Source of the DNA: Ciona intestinalis
Taxonomy: Eukaryota; Chordata; Ascidiacea; Phlebobranchia; Cionidae
Direction of reading: 5' to 3'
Assembly: GCF_000224145.3 (NCBI RefSeq)
Contig: NW_004190472.2
Location: 248,001-312,000 of the forward strand
Length of the DNA stretch: 64,000 nucleotides
Positions 9,614-23,251 of this stretch are shown here, piece by piece; the first letter of the stretch is position 1; every line of letters begins with the position of its first letter. A program made the position numbers and the translations under genes. The notes below the pieces were generated by a model. It searched no databases, was not told where the DNA came from, and saw nothing but the letters and a program-made list of their open reading frames with translations.

Positions 9614-12600
9614 TTATATATCGGTTTCGCCGTAACCTGGTAGCGTGTCTTGCTTGTCCAATCTTTCTTGGCTACCAATATCAAACATCTGAGGACCAAG
9701 ACTTGGCATCCAACCTTTCCTAGCAGCGATATCGATCTTGCCTAATTTATTGCCTCCCGCTTTTGGGGGAGATTTTTCCGTTTCCAACCAACGAATTGGG
9801 GAATTGCCGGCGTCTTGAACACCCACGCTTGCTGAATCGTGTGAAGTTGAACTGGACGTCGAAGATGGTGCTCGATGTGCTGTAATTTAAACATAATATA
9901 ACTTTATTTATAGGAGGGTGGAGTGAGATGGAACAACTTTTCATTCTATTTTCTCGTCCCATTTAATAGTTAACAAAGAACATTCAAAGGAAATATTAAA
10001 CGGCGTCCTCACAAATTCAATAGACCGTTGTTAATTGTTTCAAACGCGATTAGGATATTTAGATATGATGTGCTAAAAATGTCCCACCTTTCCCCACCCT
10101 ACTATATGTCTTCGGACACAGTATAGCAAAGAGACTAGCAACAAAACGCCAGTCGTTATACACACGCTGCAGGTAAAAATCAACGTCTGTACTAACTTAA
10201 AACTATACTTAAATAAAATTAACAGATAAAATCATAAACCTATACCTGTGGAAGTGGCTGGGGTCGCGTTAGTAATTGTATTTTCCTCGTCGCTGCTGTC
10301 AGAACTTTCAAAACTGTTGTAGCTGCTGACACTGCTGTTGCTTCTTCTGTGACGTCGGCGGCTTGATTCGTCGTCATAGTAACGGTGACGTCGATGGCGA
10401 CTGCTGTCGTCACTTCGTCTTCTTTCCCTTCTTCGATGGCGATCCCTGGACGTTGAACGAGAACGTGATCGCCGTCTTCTCGCGATGTAAGCGTCCACGT
10501 TTCTTTCCTTTATAAATAGTTAGAAATTACGATTTTAATGAATGAAAGAATTAAGTTATTGAACCTTGTGTGGCGGGGCAACGATGGTCGTTACACGGGT
10601 GTTCTGTTTCATAAACCTCGTACCTGCTTACGAATTACCCCCTTATGTATCTTGTTTATTATTTTTAGAGATTTTTTAATGTATGACTGGACAATTTAAA
10701 CAACCCATTAGTGACCACTAGGTTGGAGTAATTGCCGTTAAGTGTCTTGCCCAAGAACACATACCAACAATGGTATAGCAGCATTGAGCTTGGGTGCAGG
10801 AGCACCACTGTTCTACGGCACCGATCGATGGATGATTGTAACATAATTACCTCATATCTCGGCATAGCTTCGACTTTAACAGGCTTCACAACAGCTTCGT
10901 TGTTCAGATAAGCTTTGTTGGTGTAGAATTGATCTTTACCGTTCACCAAAAACGTATCCGCTCTGTTTTGATAAATGGATGTGATTTATTTTGTTATAAC
11001 AGTCAGTATATAACGGGTGATGTTCTGTTTTATACACCTCGTGCCAGCCTACAAGTTACCACGTATGTGACAATTTTAAAGAGTCAAGTTACATAAGGGT
11101 TCAACAAGTGTGTGAATATAAAATGTACTTATTTATCCTAGCATGGCGGGCAACGAAAGTCGTTCTAACACAGGTGTTCTGTTTCATACATTTCATGCAC
11201 GCTTCCAAGTTACCATGTATGTAACTTATTTATTCTCTCATGGTGGGGCAACGGAAGTCGTTCTAACACAGGTGTTCTGTTTCATACACCTCATGCCCGT
11301 TACGAGTTACCGCGTAATTAAATTTGTGGCTAAGATATATTTGAGCTGATAGTTTTCAAACTCTTACTCTTTTTCCTTCTTTCGTCGCTTTGTAGCATAG
11401 CAGCAACACGCCAGTAAGATGGCAGCAATGATGAGAAGAAACGCAAGAACAGCGGCCACAATCACCATCCACAGTTCAACTCGTGTTTGGCATGTGGAGC
11501 CAAGAAACCAGACATCGGCTTTGGAAAGGCAACTGAAAAATAGGGGTTTACTTCATTAAAAAATGTATAAAAAAAACAAAAAAAGGTTTGTGAAGATATG
11601 GTTTTATAATTCTCGTGCTCTTTGTTACTGCCCAGTGGGACGAGAAAATAGAATGTAAAGGTGTCCTATCTTCCCCCACCCTACTATATAACAGTATGCG
11701 CAACCGAAAAGTTAAAACATAAAAAAAACAGTAGACCAGCAAAGAAAGTGTTTTACTTCCAACTCACGTGCAAGTTGGGGCTACGGAAACGCTCGCCTGC
11801 TCACAAGTTCCGTTGTTCTGGCAATATCCCATCTTGCAACCAGAGACACAAATAACAGTTACACCAGCAAGCGTTTCATTACAAACTGTATTCGCTGTAC
11901 AATTCGTTCCAGCAGCATTGCAAATACTAGAACCTGAAAAGCAGCTGGATTATAGATAGCCCATATCAGGATACGTTTGCAATCGCCTTTAGAAAAAACA
12001 AGAGTATTAGTAAATGTCAGTTAGGTTAACATACAAAACCTCTTTATTTTCGCGTGACGGGGCAACGACAACCGTTTTAATGCTGGTGAAGGGACCACTG
12101 GGTTGAAAAAAATTGCCGTTGGGGGTCTTGCCCAAGAACACATGTATGCCCACAATGGTAGCAGCGTGGAGTCTGAGCGTTTGGAGTATTGTGTGTCAGA
12201 ACGTAGGGTTCTTCTATATAGGGTGAGGGGAGATGGATATCTTGATCGTGTTTTAACAAATTAACAACAGTCTATGGGAGCCGTAAGGATACGTTTTTAA
12301 AATTCTTTGAATGTTCTTTGTTTACTATTAAATGGGACGAGAAAATAGAGTCAAAAGGTGTTCCATATTCCCCCACCTTACTGTATATTGTTGCTGTATT
12401 GAAATGATAAACGAACAATCCCTTACCGGTGAATGTAAACACACTAGGATTTATATCAAAGACGTAGAAGTTGTTCAAAGAGCTCCCAGGTACATTAGTG
12501 ATCCCGTTTATCACAGCTTGGTAGGTTCCTATCTCAGTCGTAACGTCTTGGTCCGTGACAACAGGAGGACTTTGTAAAACGGAAAACGAGTAAGCGACGT

Positions 12601-14873
12601 TGTATGTTACCTGTAGATTAAAGTAAGACATATTTTAATATTTTTCAAAAACAAACCTTCTGGTATAAGGAAAATTTTCGTAGATTTTATTTAAAACAAC
12701 AACAATAAATAAGGAATTTAAATCGAGAGATCGTTTATATTCTTGACATATTTTGTTAAAGAAATATTTATTTTGCTTTATTTAAATAAATGTCATATTT
12801 TCTATTTGATATCATTTTCACATACTTTACTTTTAAGTTAATTTACAAAACAGCGTTAAAAATAACAGGCTCATACCAAGAGATATAATAACTTACGTCA
12901 AACGTTGGCAACCCAGCAGTGCTTGATGGACCTGCTACCCCTACTATGTTCCTCACCACAGCGAACGCCCCACCCAGTGTAGTGGAGTAAAACGCGGTTG
13001 CCTGAAATAAGCAAAGTCAATGCACGGTAGGGTAGGGAATTTTGGGAGAGCACATAACCTCCCGTATTTTAACATCGATTTTTTTAATAGTTCAATCGAC
13101 TTTGCCGCGCGCTTTAACACTTGTAAGAATACTGACGAATAACTCTGTAAAAATAGTTTATCATCAATGAAAGCCAAAAAAATAATACATAATATGCAAA
13201 TATCCTGATCGTGTTTTAAAGAAATAACAACGGTCTGTGGAAGTCGTGAGGATACGGTTTTATAATTCATTGAATGTTCTTTGTTTACTACCAAATGGAA
13301 AGAGAAAACTAAACAAAAAGGTGTCCCAACTTCCCCTACCCTACTATATATATTTGTGCTTGTGTATGTTTTTACTTCTGTGTCAATTGTTTTTGCAAGG
13401 ATACGGTTATATGTTTATATAAACGTTCTTTGTTTACTACCAAATGGGACGAGGAATGATAACGAAAACATATCCCATCTTACCCCACCCTGGTATATAT
13501 TACAGCTGTATGTTTTTACGTACCGCTGTTTGAAATGCTGCAGGTGAAAACGCAGTAATTGTAGTGGTTGTTGCGATGAGGCGAACCTTGGTCGTGTAAG
13601 TTTTCTGTGTGGTTGACGCTGTAATGACAATCGTGGTTTAACATATATGTGTATAGTACTGTGGAGTAAGATTGAAACTGTTAGCATATAATGTCCCATT
13701 TTTTACAATTATATTTTAAACAATTAACAACGTTAACAACGTTTTATTTATTAACAAGGTTATTTTTAGTCCTAAGGATACGGTTATGTAATTATGTAAA
13801 TAATCTTTATGCACTATTAAATGGGACAATAAATAAAATAAAACACCCCTGCCCTAATCTAATTCATTAAAATCAAAGTGACAAACTTAATTACACACCT
13901 CCAGGCCATCTCACCCCAACCTACTATATATTGGCATACGTATTATGTTATTAACTTACCCACTCCAGCGACGCTATCGTTCACGTTAACCAACGGAAAT
14001 GTATTTGTATTTTGGCAACCTGGAATATAATTATGATGTTATAACATTTGGTGTTGGAACTGTTTGGAATATTCCTCTGTTACATTGTCGCACACAGTGG
14101 CGGAGCCAGGGGTTTTACGGGGTCGCGACTCCCCCCCTTTTAAACCAAAAAAAAAAAACTTTAAAAAAAAACCTAAAAAAAACAAACGTTCTTGTGCAAC
14201 ATACAAACAAATAATTATGTATATAGTACTGTGGGGGAAGATGGGACACATTTAGAACATAATATCCAAATATCCTGATCGTGTTTCAAACAATTAACAA
14301 CAGTCTATGGAAGTCGTGAGGATACAGTTTTATAATTCTTTGAATGTTCTTTGTTTGCTACTAAATTAAACTTAAATTTAAAAAAATAGAATAAAACGGT
14401 GTCCCATCTTCCCCCACCCTACTACACGATTTTTTAAAATATAAAATGAAAACACATCTTAAAATGATGACATTTTATGAGAAAATAGCTTATTCACATA
14501 CAATAAACATATAGGCCAAGTGTGATCGCACAATGTAGTGTAATTTGAGCTATACAATGCCAAATACAACCTATCGTACTGTGGGGTTAGATGGGATACC
14601 ATTAGCGCATATATCTCATGTTTCCTAATCGTGTTTTCAATAATTGACAACGGTATTTTAGAGTTGTTGAGTATACCGTTGTACAATTATGTAAACATTT
14701 CCTAATTACTAATAAATGGGACGATAAAATAGAATGAACACATGAACCATCTTACCCCAACCTAACAAGGCTAATATAGGCTTATAAACTCTAAAACATA
14801 AATACAAACGTATAGTTTACTTACGAGCTATTTCAACGCTGCATAGAATCAAAACGACATACTGCCAACCCAT
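9614..14873 (-). CDS. TMP-1: predicted type I membrane protein, SEA-like + EGF-like, Arg/Ser-rich tail
   Basis: Family not recognised. Ten exons on the minus strand: 14825-14873, 13960-14019, 13524-13618, 12897-13001, 12427-12610, 11768-11933, 11368-11532, 10851-10962, 10246-10507, 9614-9879; 487 residues, all GT/AG, phases 1-1-0-0-1-2-2-0-1. Exon 1 is a signal peptide (MGWQYVVLILCSVEIA). Exons 3-5 form a segment resembling an SEA fold (TYTTKVRL, helix-like FSPAAFQTA, FDVTYNVAYSF). Exons 6-7 hold an EGF-like cysteine block (GYCQNNGTC, TCTCLSKADVWFLGSTC). The transmembrane helix is at about 242-264, followed by KRRKKEK. The tail carries a long Arg/Ser-rich tract in exon 9 (RRRRSRSRSTSRDR) and ends LPGYGETDI. 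Such an RS-like tract is unusual in a membrane-protein tail. Paralogues TMP-2 and TMP-3 lie upstream in tandem. SEA assignment is inference; a mucin-like protein or receptor is possible. Confidence 0.75.
9911..10107. mobile_element. MITE A copy in last intron of TMP-1
   Basis: Begins TAGGAGGGTGGAGTGAGATG and ends CTTTCCCCACCCTACTA, in the orientation opposite to the copy at 5759. Further whole or partial copies in TMP-1 introns lie at about 11580-11690, 12215-12393, 13190-13352, 13391-13500, 13655-13932, 14221-14430 and 14576-14770. Nearly every intron of the gene therefore carries one. Confidence 0.7.
10556..11330. repeat. SINE and tail modules in TMP-1 introns 7 and 8
   Basis: 10556-10800 carries a composite SINE (module, then a body with GTCTTGCCCAAGAACACATA). 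10990-11320 carries two to three tail modules in tandem with GTCGTTCTAACACAGGTGTT. Exon 8 (10851-10962) lies between them untouched. A further copy is at 12040-12190. Confidence 0.55.
14095..14215. mobile_element. Truncated hAT-like MITE end (TMP-1 intron 1)
   Basis: The left terminus CAGTGGCGGAGCCAGG followed by GGTCGCGACTCCCCCCC matches the better preserved elements at 41959 and 49388. No matching right end was found, so the element is truncated or overlapped by the MITE A copy that starts at about 14221. Confidence 0.5.
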
Positions 14874-17470
14874 TTTCGATTCGTTGATATCATTAGTAGA
14901 TGTAATACTAACGGTGTCTCTTCTTGTATTGATAATAACGGCTTGTTATTATCGATCCGAATATTTGAAACGCTCTTGAGTGATAGCAACTTAACAGAGC
15001 TGTAAAGCTGTTGCGCAAACCGATTAATATTTGATGGAAAGCGATTATACAGTCTGGTATTCTGAAAACAGACTCGTGAAATACGAATTGTCAACGAACT
15101 GGTTTCGTAATATTTTGACACCAAACTGTTAGTTGCAAGAAATAGATTTAACTGTCTAGCGTCTAAGCTTAACAGACATTGTATAGACTCTTATCTCCTT
15201 CCATAAGAAGTATAACAACGTTGGAAATATTACTTGTGTACTTGAACTGACAAGAGCTTTAGTCCACAGACCAACATTCTACGTCAATGTCATGGTATGG
15301 GATCTCCATACATCACGAGTAATTGAACAAAACCCTTTTCGCCTCACTGGTTTCCATCCACCTACGTATCTAGGTATGTAGAGAACCACAGACCGACCCA
15401 CCTAAATATATGCACGGGCAACGAAGCGTATAACGGCTAGAACAGTATTGTTACCTACCGCCCTAAATGTACACCGTAAGTGTAGGACTACTGGTTTCCC
15501 TCCCGTTATCTCAACACTGCGATTTACTACTCGCTCCTATAACCATTAATTGCGCCCTGCTATAGGCAGGGTAGTGAAAACCTTATCTATGCTTTGAAAG
15601 CAAGCGCTTTGCTCGTGCGAGATATGCGGAGCTACAAAGCAAACATACCCGTCACGTGGTATGACGTCACACACTATTTAAACATGACGTTACGAGTAAA
15701 AGAAAAATCGTTTTCCACCAAGTTTTGTTTGCTCAGGACCAACACCGCTCTTGCGTTTAAATACGAAGGCGAAAATGCGACAGCTAATATCCCGTGTCTC
15801 ATCTTTGTCAAGAGGTTTTATTTACTTTTACAGCGCAATATTCTATAAATAAAAGCTTCTTTTCGCTTTTGTAAAATTTCCGTTCTTAGTTTTTCTGACG
15901 ATGGATCCCAAAATATTCATTTAGTTTCTTTTACCAAGTTATAAAAACTATTTTTTTAAAAAGCATATTTTATAAGTTTGAAACAAAATTGTCGTTTTAT
16001 TCACGGCAGAAGTAGATAAATGTGAAGTGTAATAATGAATATGGAATAAACAAAATGTATCAGAATGAATAAACAGCAGAATATGCATTAATATAGTAGG
16101 GTGGGGGAAGATGGGACACCTTTTCATTCTATTTTCCCGTCCCATTTTAGTACTCAGTTTAATGTATTCCCCCCCCCCCCCCGGTACTTAATGATAAACA
16201 ATGCAGTTATGCAGCTGCATAATGTGCAGCAATTAATATAGTAGGGTGGGATAAGACGGAACACCTTTAGCACATATTATCCAAATATCTGATCGTGTTT
16301 TAGACAATTAACAACGGTGTATGGGAGTCGTGAGGATAAGGTTTTATAATTCTTTGATTGTTTTTTGTTTACTACCAAATGAGACAAGAAATTAGAATAA
16401 AAAAGTGTCCCATTTCCCCACCCTATATAGCAAGTGTAATAGTATAAACATATATGTCCACATTCAAAACACGCATTAAGATACGAACAAAAACAAAAAC
16501 AATCCCTCTCAAACTTACATCAGTGGTAACTTGTAAGCGGGCACGAGGTGTATGAAACAGAACACCTGTGTTATAACAACTGTCGTTGCCCCACCTTGTG
16601 AGGATAAATAAGTTACATATGTGGTAACTCATAAGCGCGCACGAGGTGTATGAAACAGAACATCCATGTTATAACGACTGCTGTTTTTTCCCATGCGAGG
16701 ATAAATAAGTTACAATCGTGGTAACTTGTAAGCGCGCACGAGGTGTATGAAACAGAACATCCGTGTTATAACGACCGTCGTTTTCCGACCACGCGAAGAT
16801 AAAGCAAGTTACATTCATTGCCGCATATATGCAATATATATAGATATTGAATATACATATTCATGCTTGATGTAGATATGGTATTGAAGAAACTTTTGTG
16901 GTATTCTACATATTTGGTTTGATTTCGTTTCCACCAATACATCATACAGTTGTTATCTGAAATAACGTCGCATTGTTACAATATTCAATCTCGTGGCATC
17001 AAATGCTATTTGGTGACTTCGAAAAGTTGAAAGCAACAGTTAATAATAAACCGCAATACGATTTTAAAATATCGCCTTTCAGGTTGCATATTTGTTTGTA
17101 AACATCACAAAAACTATGGACGCATAAAAAGTTCTGAACTGTTCGCTATCGTACCCAAGGAAAAAAGTAAAACTTGTCATGTCATATATAGTAGGATAGA
17201 GGAAGATGGGACAACTTTTCGTTTAGTTTTTTTTTATAGGGGTAATGAGTGATTAATAGATGCTGCTGTTGTAAATATTATACAACAAAAATCTACGCTT
17301 TCAATTTTCTCGTCTCATTTGGTAGTAAACAAAACACCAAACAATTATAAAATCGTATCCTCACGACTCTCATAGACCGTTGTTAATTGTTTAAAACACG
17401 ATCAGGATATTTGGATATTATGTATTATAGGTGGCCCATCTTCCCCCACCCTACTATATTATTATTGTAT
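14874..17470. other. Intergenic region between TMP-1 (5' side) and TMP-2 (3' side)
   Basis: Holds the putative TMP-1 promoter area. A perfect CRE octamer TGACGTCA is at 15662-15669, next to TATTTAAA, but 790 bases from the start codon. 16092-16150 is a truncated MITE A end, then a C homopolymer, then a full MITE A at 16220-16427. 16510-16820 holds three tail modules in tandem. 17186-17455 is another MITE A with a short insertion. A frame of about 84 codons at 15594-15848 starts without ATG and is not called a gene. Confidence 0.5.
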
Positions 17471-20400
17471 TTATCTCACCTTAGGAACAGTTGGATCTTC
17501 CACAGCTACAGTGCGTGCTTTAGGTTTCGGTTTATTCACAGTTGCGTACAAATGCGCACCGGCACCTGGGCTTGGACTGTAGTTCTCTATAACAGACGGC
17601 TCGTCACCTGAACTGAAACTACTGTCTGATGACGATGGTAGCCGGGTCGCTACAACTGCAACTTGGCCAACAGGTTGATTTTCGTCGCTACTGCTTTCAT
17701 CGTTTTCGTTTCCTTGACTGCGATCTGAGAAATACCTTGTAATAAATTTGTGAATCTGACCCTGATCTGGTGCTCATACAGTTGTGTATATGTAAAGCAA
17801 TACAGACTTACGTAGCAGATAATAAAAACAAGTCTAACCAATTGATAATAAATATATATATTTTGCCTAAATGGCATCGTCAGTTTCTTCTTCAGATAGA
17901 ACGACCAGAACAGTAAGCATTTCAACTTTATTATACACTTGGCTGGGTTGATTTTATCTGTTACGTTTTTGCAGCACTTATCCTTACTCTGTACTGAAGT
18001 GTTGTCATCGGAAGAATCACTGCTGCTGCTGGAATCGTGTCCATCACGAGCGGATGGCGGAGGTGGGGTTTCAGTAATATCTCTTGTTGAAGATTCATCT
18101 TGAGGCGGTCGCTCTTCTTCTCCGCTGCTCTCGCTTCTTCGGAGATTTTCACGTGGTACCTGTTGTAACAAAAATAGAGTTGGTGAAAGATGGGACACCT
18201 TTTATTTTAATTCATCGTCCTATTTGGTAGTAAACAAAGAACATTTAAAGAATTATAAAACCGTATCCTCACGACTCTCATAGACCGTTGTTAATTGTTT
18301 AAAACACGATCAGGATATTTGAATATTATGTGTTAAAGGTGTCCCACCTTTCCCCACAGTACTGTACATGACGGAAATTGCTTCAACTCAGTAGTACCTT
18401 GTGCGCTGTTTACATTTTACCCAAATTATACAAAAATGAACAATCATTCCCAAAGTTACGTGTGTGGTAACTTGTAAGCAGGCACGAGGTGTATGAACGG
18501 AACACCCGTGTTATAACGACTGTCGTTTCCCGACAAGATAAAAAGTTACATATTCATTCATTCTATTCTGTTAGGTTTCATTAGGTGTATGGCTATAGGT
18601 GGAAACCCCAAACTTTTTGGTTCATAGTTTCCCGTGTTCAATCATCAAGAGTGCAAACCTCATGGTCAGAAGTCGAATTATGTTTCGCTTGAGGCGCAAG
18701 TTTGTGTTTGATGTCTTCCGTCTTTTTCTTGAAAAACGGTTTCTTATCTTTCACTTTTGGTTCGTTAAATTTCCTGTTAAACAACGAATGTCAGAACATC
18801 AAAGTGGTAGTTTTACTGTAGGGGTAAGATGGATACCGTTATCACATAATATTCTATTAATCCATAATCGTTTATTAACAACCAATAATGCTATTTAAGA
18901 GATATACGAATATTACGAATATACATCTGTAAGTATTGTTTGGTACTACCAAATGGGATGATAAACGACCATAAAAACATGTACCATCTTACCCCAACCT
19001 ACAAAATACCACGTGTACCATCTTACCCCACCCTACAAAACACAGTACAGTTATTACTTGTTCTTTAAATTCCTGATACGAACGATGGTGATAATAAGAA
19101 TGAGAATAAGCACAGCTGCAACGAAGAGAACCAACAAAACCAACATCCAGATGTGGAGCAAAGTTTCGCATCTGCCGCCCACATACCACCACACAGTACT
19201 ACCACGGCAACTGGACATAAAAAGTAAACATAACATAATTTTTATACAGAAGGGTAGGGGAGGACGGGGCACCTTTAGCACAGAATAACCAAATACCCTG
19301 ATCGTGTTTTAAACAAATAACAACGGTCATTGGGGGTCGTGAGGAGACGGTTTTATAATTCTTTAAATAACTGGACATAAAAAGTTTTTAAAATTAGTTG
19401 CATCATATATCATGCGGTCCGGAAATATCCCTAATATACATGCATTTATGAGTTCTCTATAGTATTGCGGTAAATGAAGAATCTTCATACACTTAATGGC
19501 GCTGTCGCGGAAATCTGGTTCCCCGGAAACCTGCTTCCCATCGGCTACTGTGCATGCGCAGACACGGGACATTTTTATCAGAAATCTTTAAATCTGATTT
19601 CGAACGAAGATTACTTGAATATATACATGTTTTTAGACAGTTTATTTTATCTAATGTGAAAATTTATGTTTTATCGTCCTTTTTCTTTATTGATAACGTG
19701 TTAACGGTAGAGGTCACTGATGGTCATACGTCATAATGTACAATTTAAGGTAAAATACAGCATCAATTTTTTATCAAGAAGACAAATCTTTAAAAAGAAA
19801 TGTACAAAATATGTTGCATCCAACAACTGTTATTTTTAGTCAGAACCAGAGTTTTAGATTTCTCAAAAAATAAGTTATAAGTAGCCAATGGGAAACATTT
19901 TTCCCTGGGAACTTACCCAAATATAACTTTGTGGGTGATTTTTGTTTTAATCAACCAATAAGCCACCACTGGGTTGGGCAATTAGCTTCAAATTGCCTTG
20001 CCCAACGACACATGCGCCCATAGCGGTAGCAGCAATTAAGATTGATACCATTTGCACGTATTCTCCCATATTTCGTAATCGTGTTTTTAACAAATAACAA
20101 TGCTTTTTTACAGTCGTGAGGATACGATTTTATAATTTTTTAGTGTTTAGCCTCCGTTCCATTACAGTTTATCGTTTAGATTTTTCGTAGTAAAGACACA
20201 AGTTTTAGTAGAAGTTTATCAAAAACCTGCAAATCGGTTGTGTGTTCGGATCCCCTTGTATGCACCACGCATCATTGAGACATATGCCAGTGTAACAGTT
20301 GGGAAGACAGTTGATACTGACGCCATTAATGGTCTCATTGCAATACTCGTATGTCCCACCACATACAGTATTAACAATACATAATGAGTTGCCTGCAAAA

Positions 20401-23251
20401 AGTTAAGTCAGTAAAAGTTAGACCGAACGGCACTATTTGTCCTCAGTTGCGTGACGGGGCAATAACAGTTGTTATAACACGGGTGTTCTGTTTCATACAC
20501 CTCGTGCCCGCTAACAAGTTACCATCATATGTAGCTTATTTATCCTCGCATGGCGGGGCAATGACAGTCGTTATAACACGCATGTTCTGATAACTTGTAT
20601 GAAGGCTACCACACAAATAGTACCAACAAGTTACCATTAATACAGTAGGGTGGGAGAAGATGGGACTTCTTTGACATAATATCTAAATATCCTGATCGTG
20701 TTTTAAACAATTAACAACGGTCTATGGGAGCCGTGAGGATAAAGTTTCATAAAAAATCGTTGAATGTTTGTTTACTACCAAATTGGAGGAGAAAATAGGT
20801 TGAAAAGGTGTCCCATCTTCCCCCATTCTACTATACAATATAATGACCTTGAAACTCGATGCTTGAATTATCAACAGTATACAAAGAACTGAAAGCGGTA
20901 TCGTTTTCCAGTCCTGTCTTGACAGCATTAGCATTGCCTATATTTAGCGTGATGGCAACATCGGAGCCGACAACGCTTTCGTTTAAGCTTGTATAGTTGT
21001 ACGTCACATCGTAAACAACCTATGAATAATTGATGATTATATAATTGACCACTATATCAATGAAGTAAATTTTGCTATAGATGTATAAAAGAATGAATGT
21101 AACTTATTTATCCTCGCGTGGCTGGAAAACCACAGTCGTTATAACGCGGGTGTTCTGTTTCATACACCTTGTGCCCGCTTACAAGTTACCACGTATGTAA
21201 CTGGTTTATCTTGGCATGGCTGGTCAACGACAGTCATTATAACATGGGTGTTTTGTTTTTATACACCTTGTGCCCACTTACGAGTTACCACACATATAAC
21301 TTTGGTGATGGTAATTTTTGTAGTGTATGGCTGACAATATAGAGAACCCATAAGTGACAGCTGGTCGCCGATAACTGTTTTGCCCAAGGACACTAACGTC
21401 CACAATGGTAGCAGCGACGAGCCTCGAACCCGTCATTTAAGTACCAGAGGCAGCCTGTATGCCACAACACCGACACATTTTTTTTGTGAATATATGTAAT
21501 ATTTAAAATATAGTATAAATACCGTTTGGCCGTCCACGCGATGAACACTGGATTTGATGACAACACTAATGAAACCCGACAAGCTCGGCGTTCCTCCATA
21601 AAAATTATTTGCCTGTATAGTAATAATTGTATAACCTGCTAATCCTGGCGTGGTCGGAAAATGACAGTCGTTTTTACACGGGTGTTCTGTTTCATACACG
21701 TCGTGCCCATTTACGAGTTACAACGCATCGAACTTTGGTGATTTTTTTTATGTATGGCTGACAATTTAGACAACCAACTAGTGACCACTATGTTATATGG
21801 ACGAAGAAATATTTAGGGCAAAATAAAATAATATCTTTAGTTAGGGCAAAATAATTTGGAACGGGAACGAAACAATGTTTATTGCACTTTTGGATAATGG
21901 ATTAGCCTACAATTTTGGTCCATTTAAAAACCGTGTATATAAAACCTCACGTATATAGAATATAGTAGGGTGGGGTAAGATGGAACACGTTTAGCACTTA
22001 ATATCCAAATATCCTGATCGTATTTAAAACAATTAACAACCGTTTATGGGAGTCGTGAGGATACGGTTTTATAATTCCTCGTTTTTTTTTGTTTACCACC
22101 AGATGGGACGAGAAAACAAAATATAAAAAGGTAACCCATTTTTCCCCACCCTATAATTAACTATAGTTAATATTCATCTTACTGCATTTGTAAATATGGT
22201 TTGATTGAATGCGTCGTTTGTTTTATTACGTATCGTCACACCGGTTGTGTACACCTTATTTAGCAAAGTAACTGCAAGAAATGATTTTGGATTTAAATTT
22301 AAACAAATAAAGTTTAAAATAAAACAGCGAATTCAGAATTGAAGAATTTTAATTCGTTAAATAAAACCTCTAGAAACTGGCGGCTGAGAAGTTTTAATAA
22401 ATATATTAGAACAATTATAGTAAATTAGACCAAATTAATAATGAAACAAACTACGTCTATTGTTTTAAATAAGAGACTGATGACGATGCCATTTAGGCGA
22501 AATATCTTTCTTGTAAAATACATTTTTTAATGATTTTTTTGCTTGTTACGTATTTCGTAGACATGATTTTTGCTTGTTGTGTATTTCGTAGCACCATATC
22601 CAAATTGCCGCGTTTGTAATTATAAGATAAAATGTGCATTCTTCTATCTATTCATACAAACCTTTAGAAACCGGAGGGTAGGGCTGGAATGTCAAAGGAA
22701 ATTCTCCGTTTCGCTGCGAATTTACTGTCAAATATTAATCATATTATAAATTATATTATGATGGGGGGAAATGGGACACTTTTTCATTCTAATTCCCGTC
22801 TCATTTAGTAGTAGACGAAGAAGATTCAAAGAATTATAAAACCGTATCCCACGACTCCCATAGACCGTTGTTAATTGTTTAAAACACAATTAGGATATAT
22901 TAATATTATGTACTAAAGGTGTCCCATCTTACCCCACCATAGGGTCTATATACTATATATTGTCTAAACAGATTAAATTAATCGAACGGGACAGCTATAA
23001 ATGAATACTATAACCGTGCTTATACATAACAAACATTCTTATTTTAACCGTTTTAATATAAGGACAACTTAGACACTTGATTTAATTAAAAACTGTAGAC
23101 TCAGAAATAAAACTTGACAGTTATATTCATTAGAATTAAATCAATGTTAGAAAATACTTATTTGCGACTTACCTAGTATAGAACAGAATGCGTTTATATA
23201 AAGAACCACCAGAATAGTTGGTGACATATCTCTGCTATTAATTAATCTCAT
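17471..23251 (-). CDS. TMP-2: paralogue of TMP-1 with acidic Ser-rich tail
   Basis: Ten exons: 23173-23251, 22662-22724, 22183-22271, 21523-21612, 20848-21019, 20227-20392, 19058-19210, 18659-18773, 17988-18159, 17471-17724; 450 residues if the last exon reads through to its TAA. Intron phases match TMP-1 throughout, and exon 6 is the same length (166). The start is ATG 23251, or ATG 23227, which gives a cleaner signal peptide (MSPTILVVLYINAFC). Homologous blocks: KVYTTGVTIRNK, ANNFYGGTPSLSGFISV, VVYDVTYNYTSLNESVV, the cysteine block (GICLNDAWC, then CRGSTVWWYVGGRCE), and a transmembrane helix at about 241-262. The tail holds Ser/Glu-rich stretches and an LYATV tyrosine motif. The final codons PKVR-stop overlap a good donor (AAG|GTGAGA at 17480), so a further phase-0 exon is possible. 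The exon 5 donor (GTCATT) is weak. Confidence 0.72.
17735..17910. repeat. Dispersed repeat F copy (TMP-2 intron 9)
   Basis: A unit of about 180 bp with GTGAATCTGACCCTGATC, GTGCTCATA and the end TTTTGCCTAAATGGCATCGT. Related copies lie at about 22440-22560, 31380-31560, 43220-43400 and 43520-43690. It looks like a short interspersed element; class not determined. Confidence 0.5.
18175..18365. mobile_element. MITE A copies across TMP-2 introns
   Basis: This copy runs from AAGATGGGACACC to CTTTCCCCACAGTACTGTA. Others in the same gene: 18818-19010 (second subfamily, TAAGATGGATACCG ends), 19248-19370 and 20040-20150 (partial), 20641-20835, 21960-22155, 22757-22945. SINE modules lie at 18385-18580, 20440-20600, 21095-21430 and 21640-21790. 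Confidence 0.65.

Noticed and set aside
15594-15848. 84-codon plus-strand frame in the TMP-1 upstream region
   Set aside because: No ATG start, no splice context, and it overlaps a CRE-containing promoter-like stretch with no recognisable motif.
17384-17480. Using the AAG|GTGAGA donor at the end of TMP-2 to extend the gene
   Set aside because: No acceptor with a convincing phase-0 exon was found before TMP-1, so the in-frame stop was used; the alternative is recorded in the TMP-2 entry.
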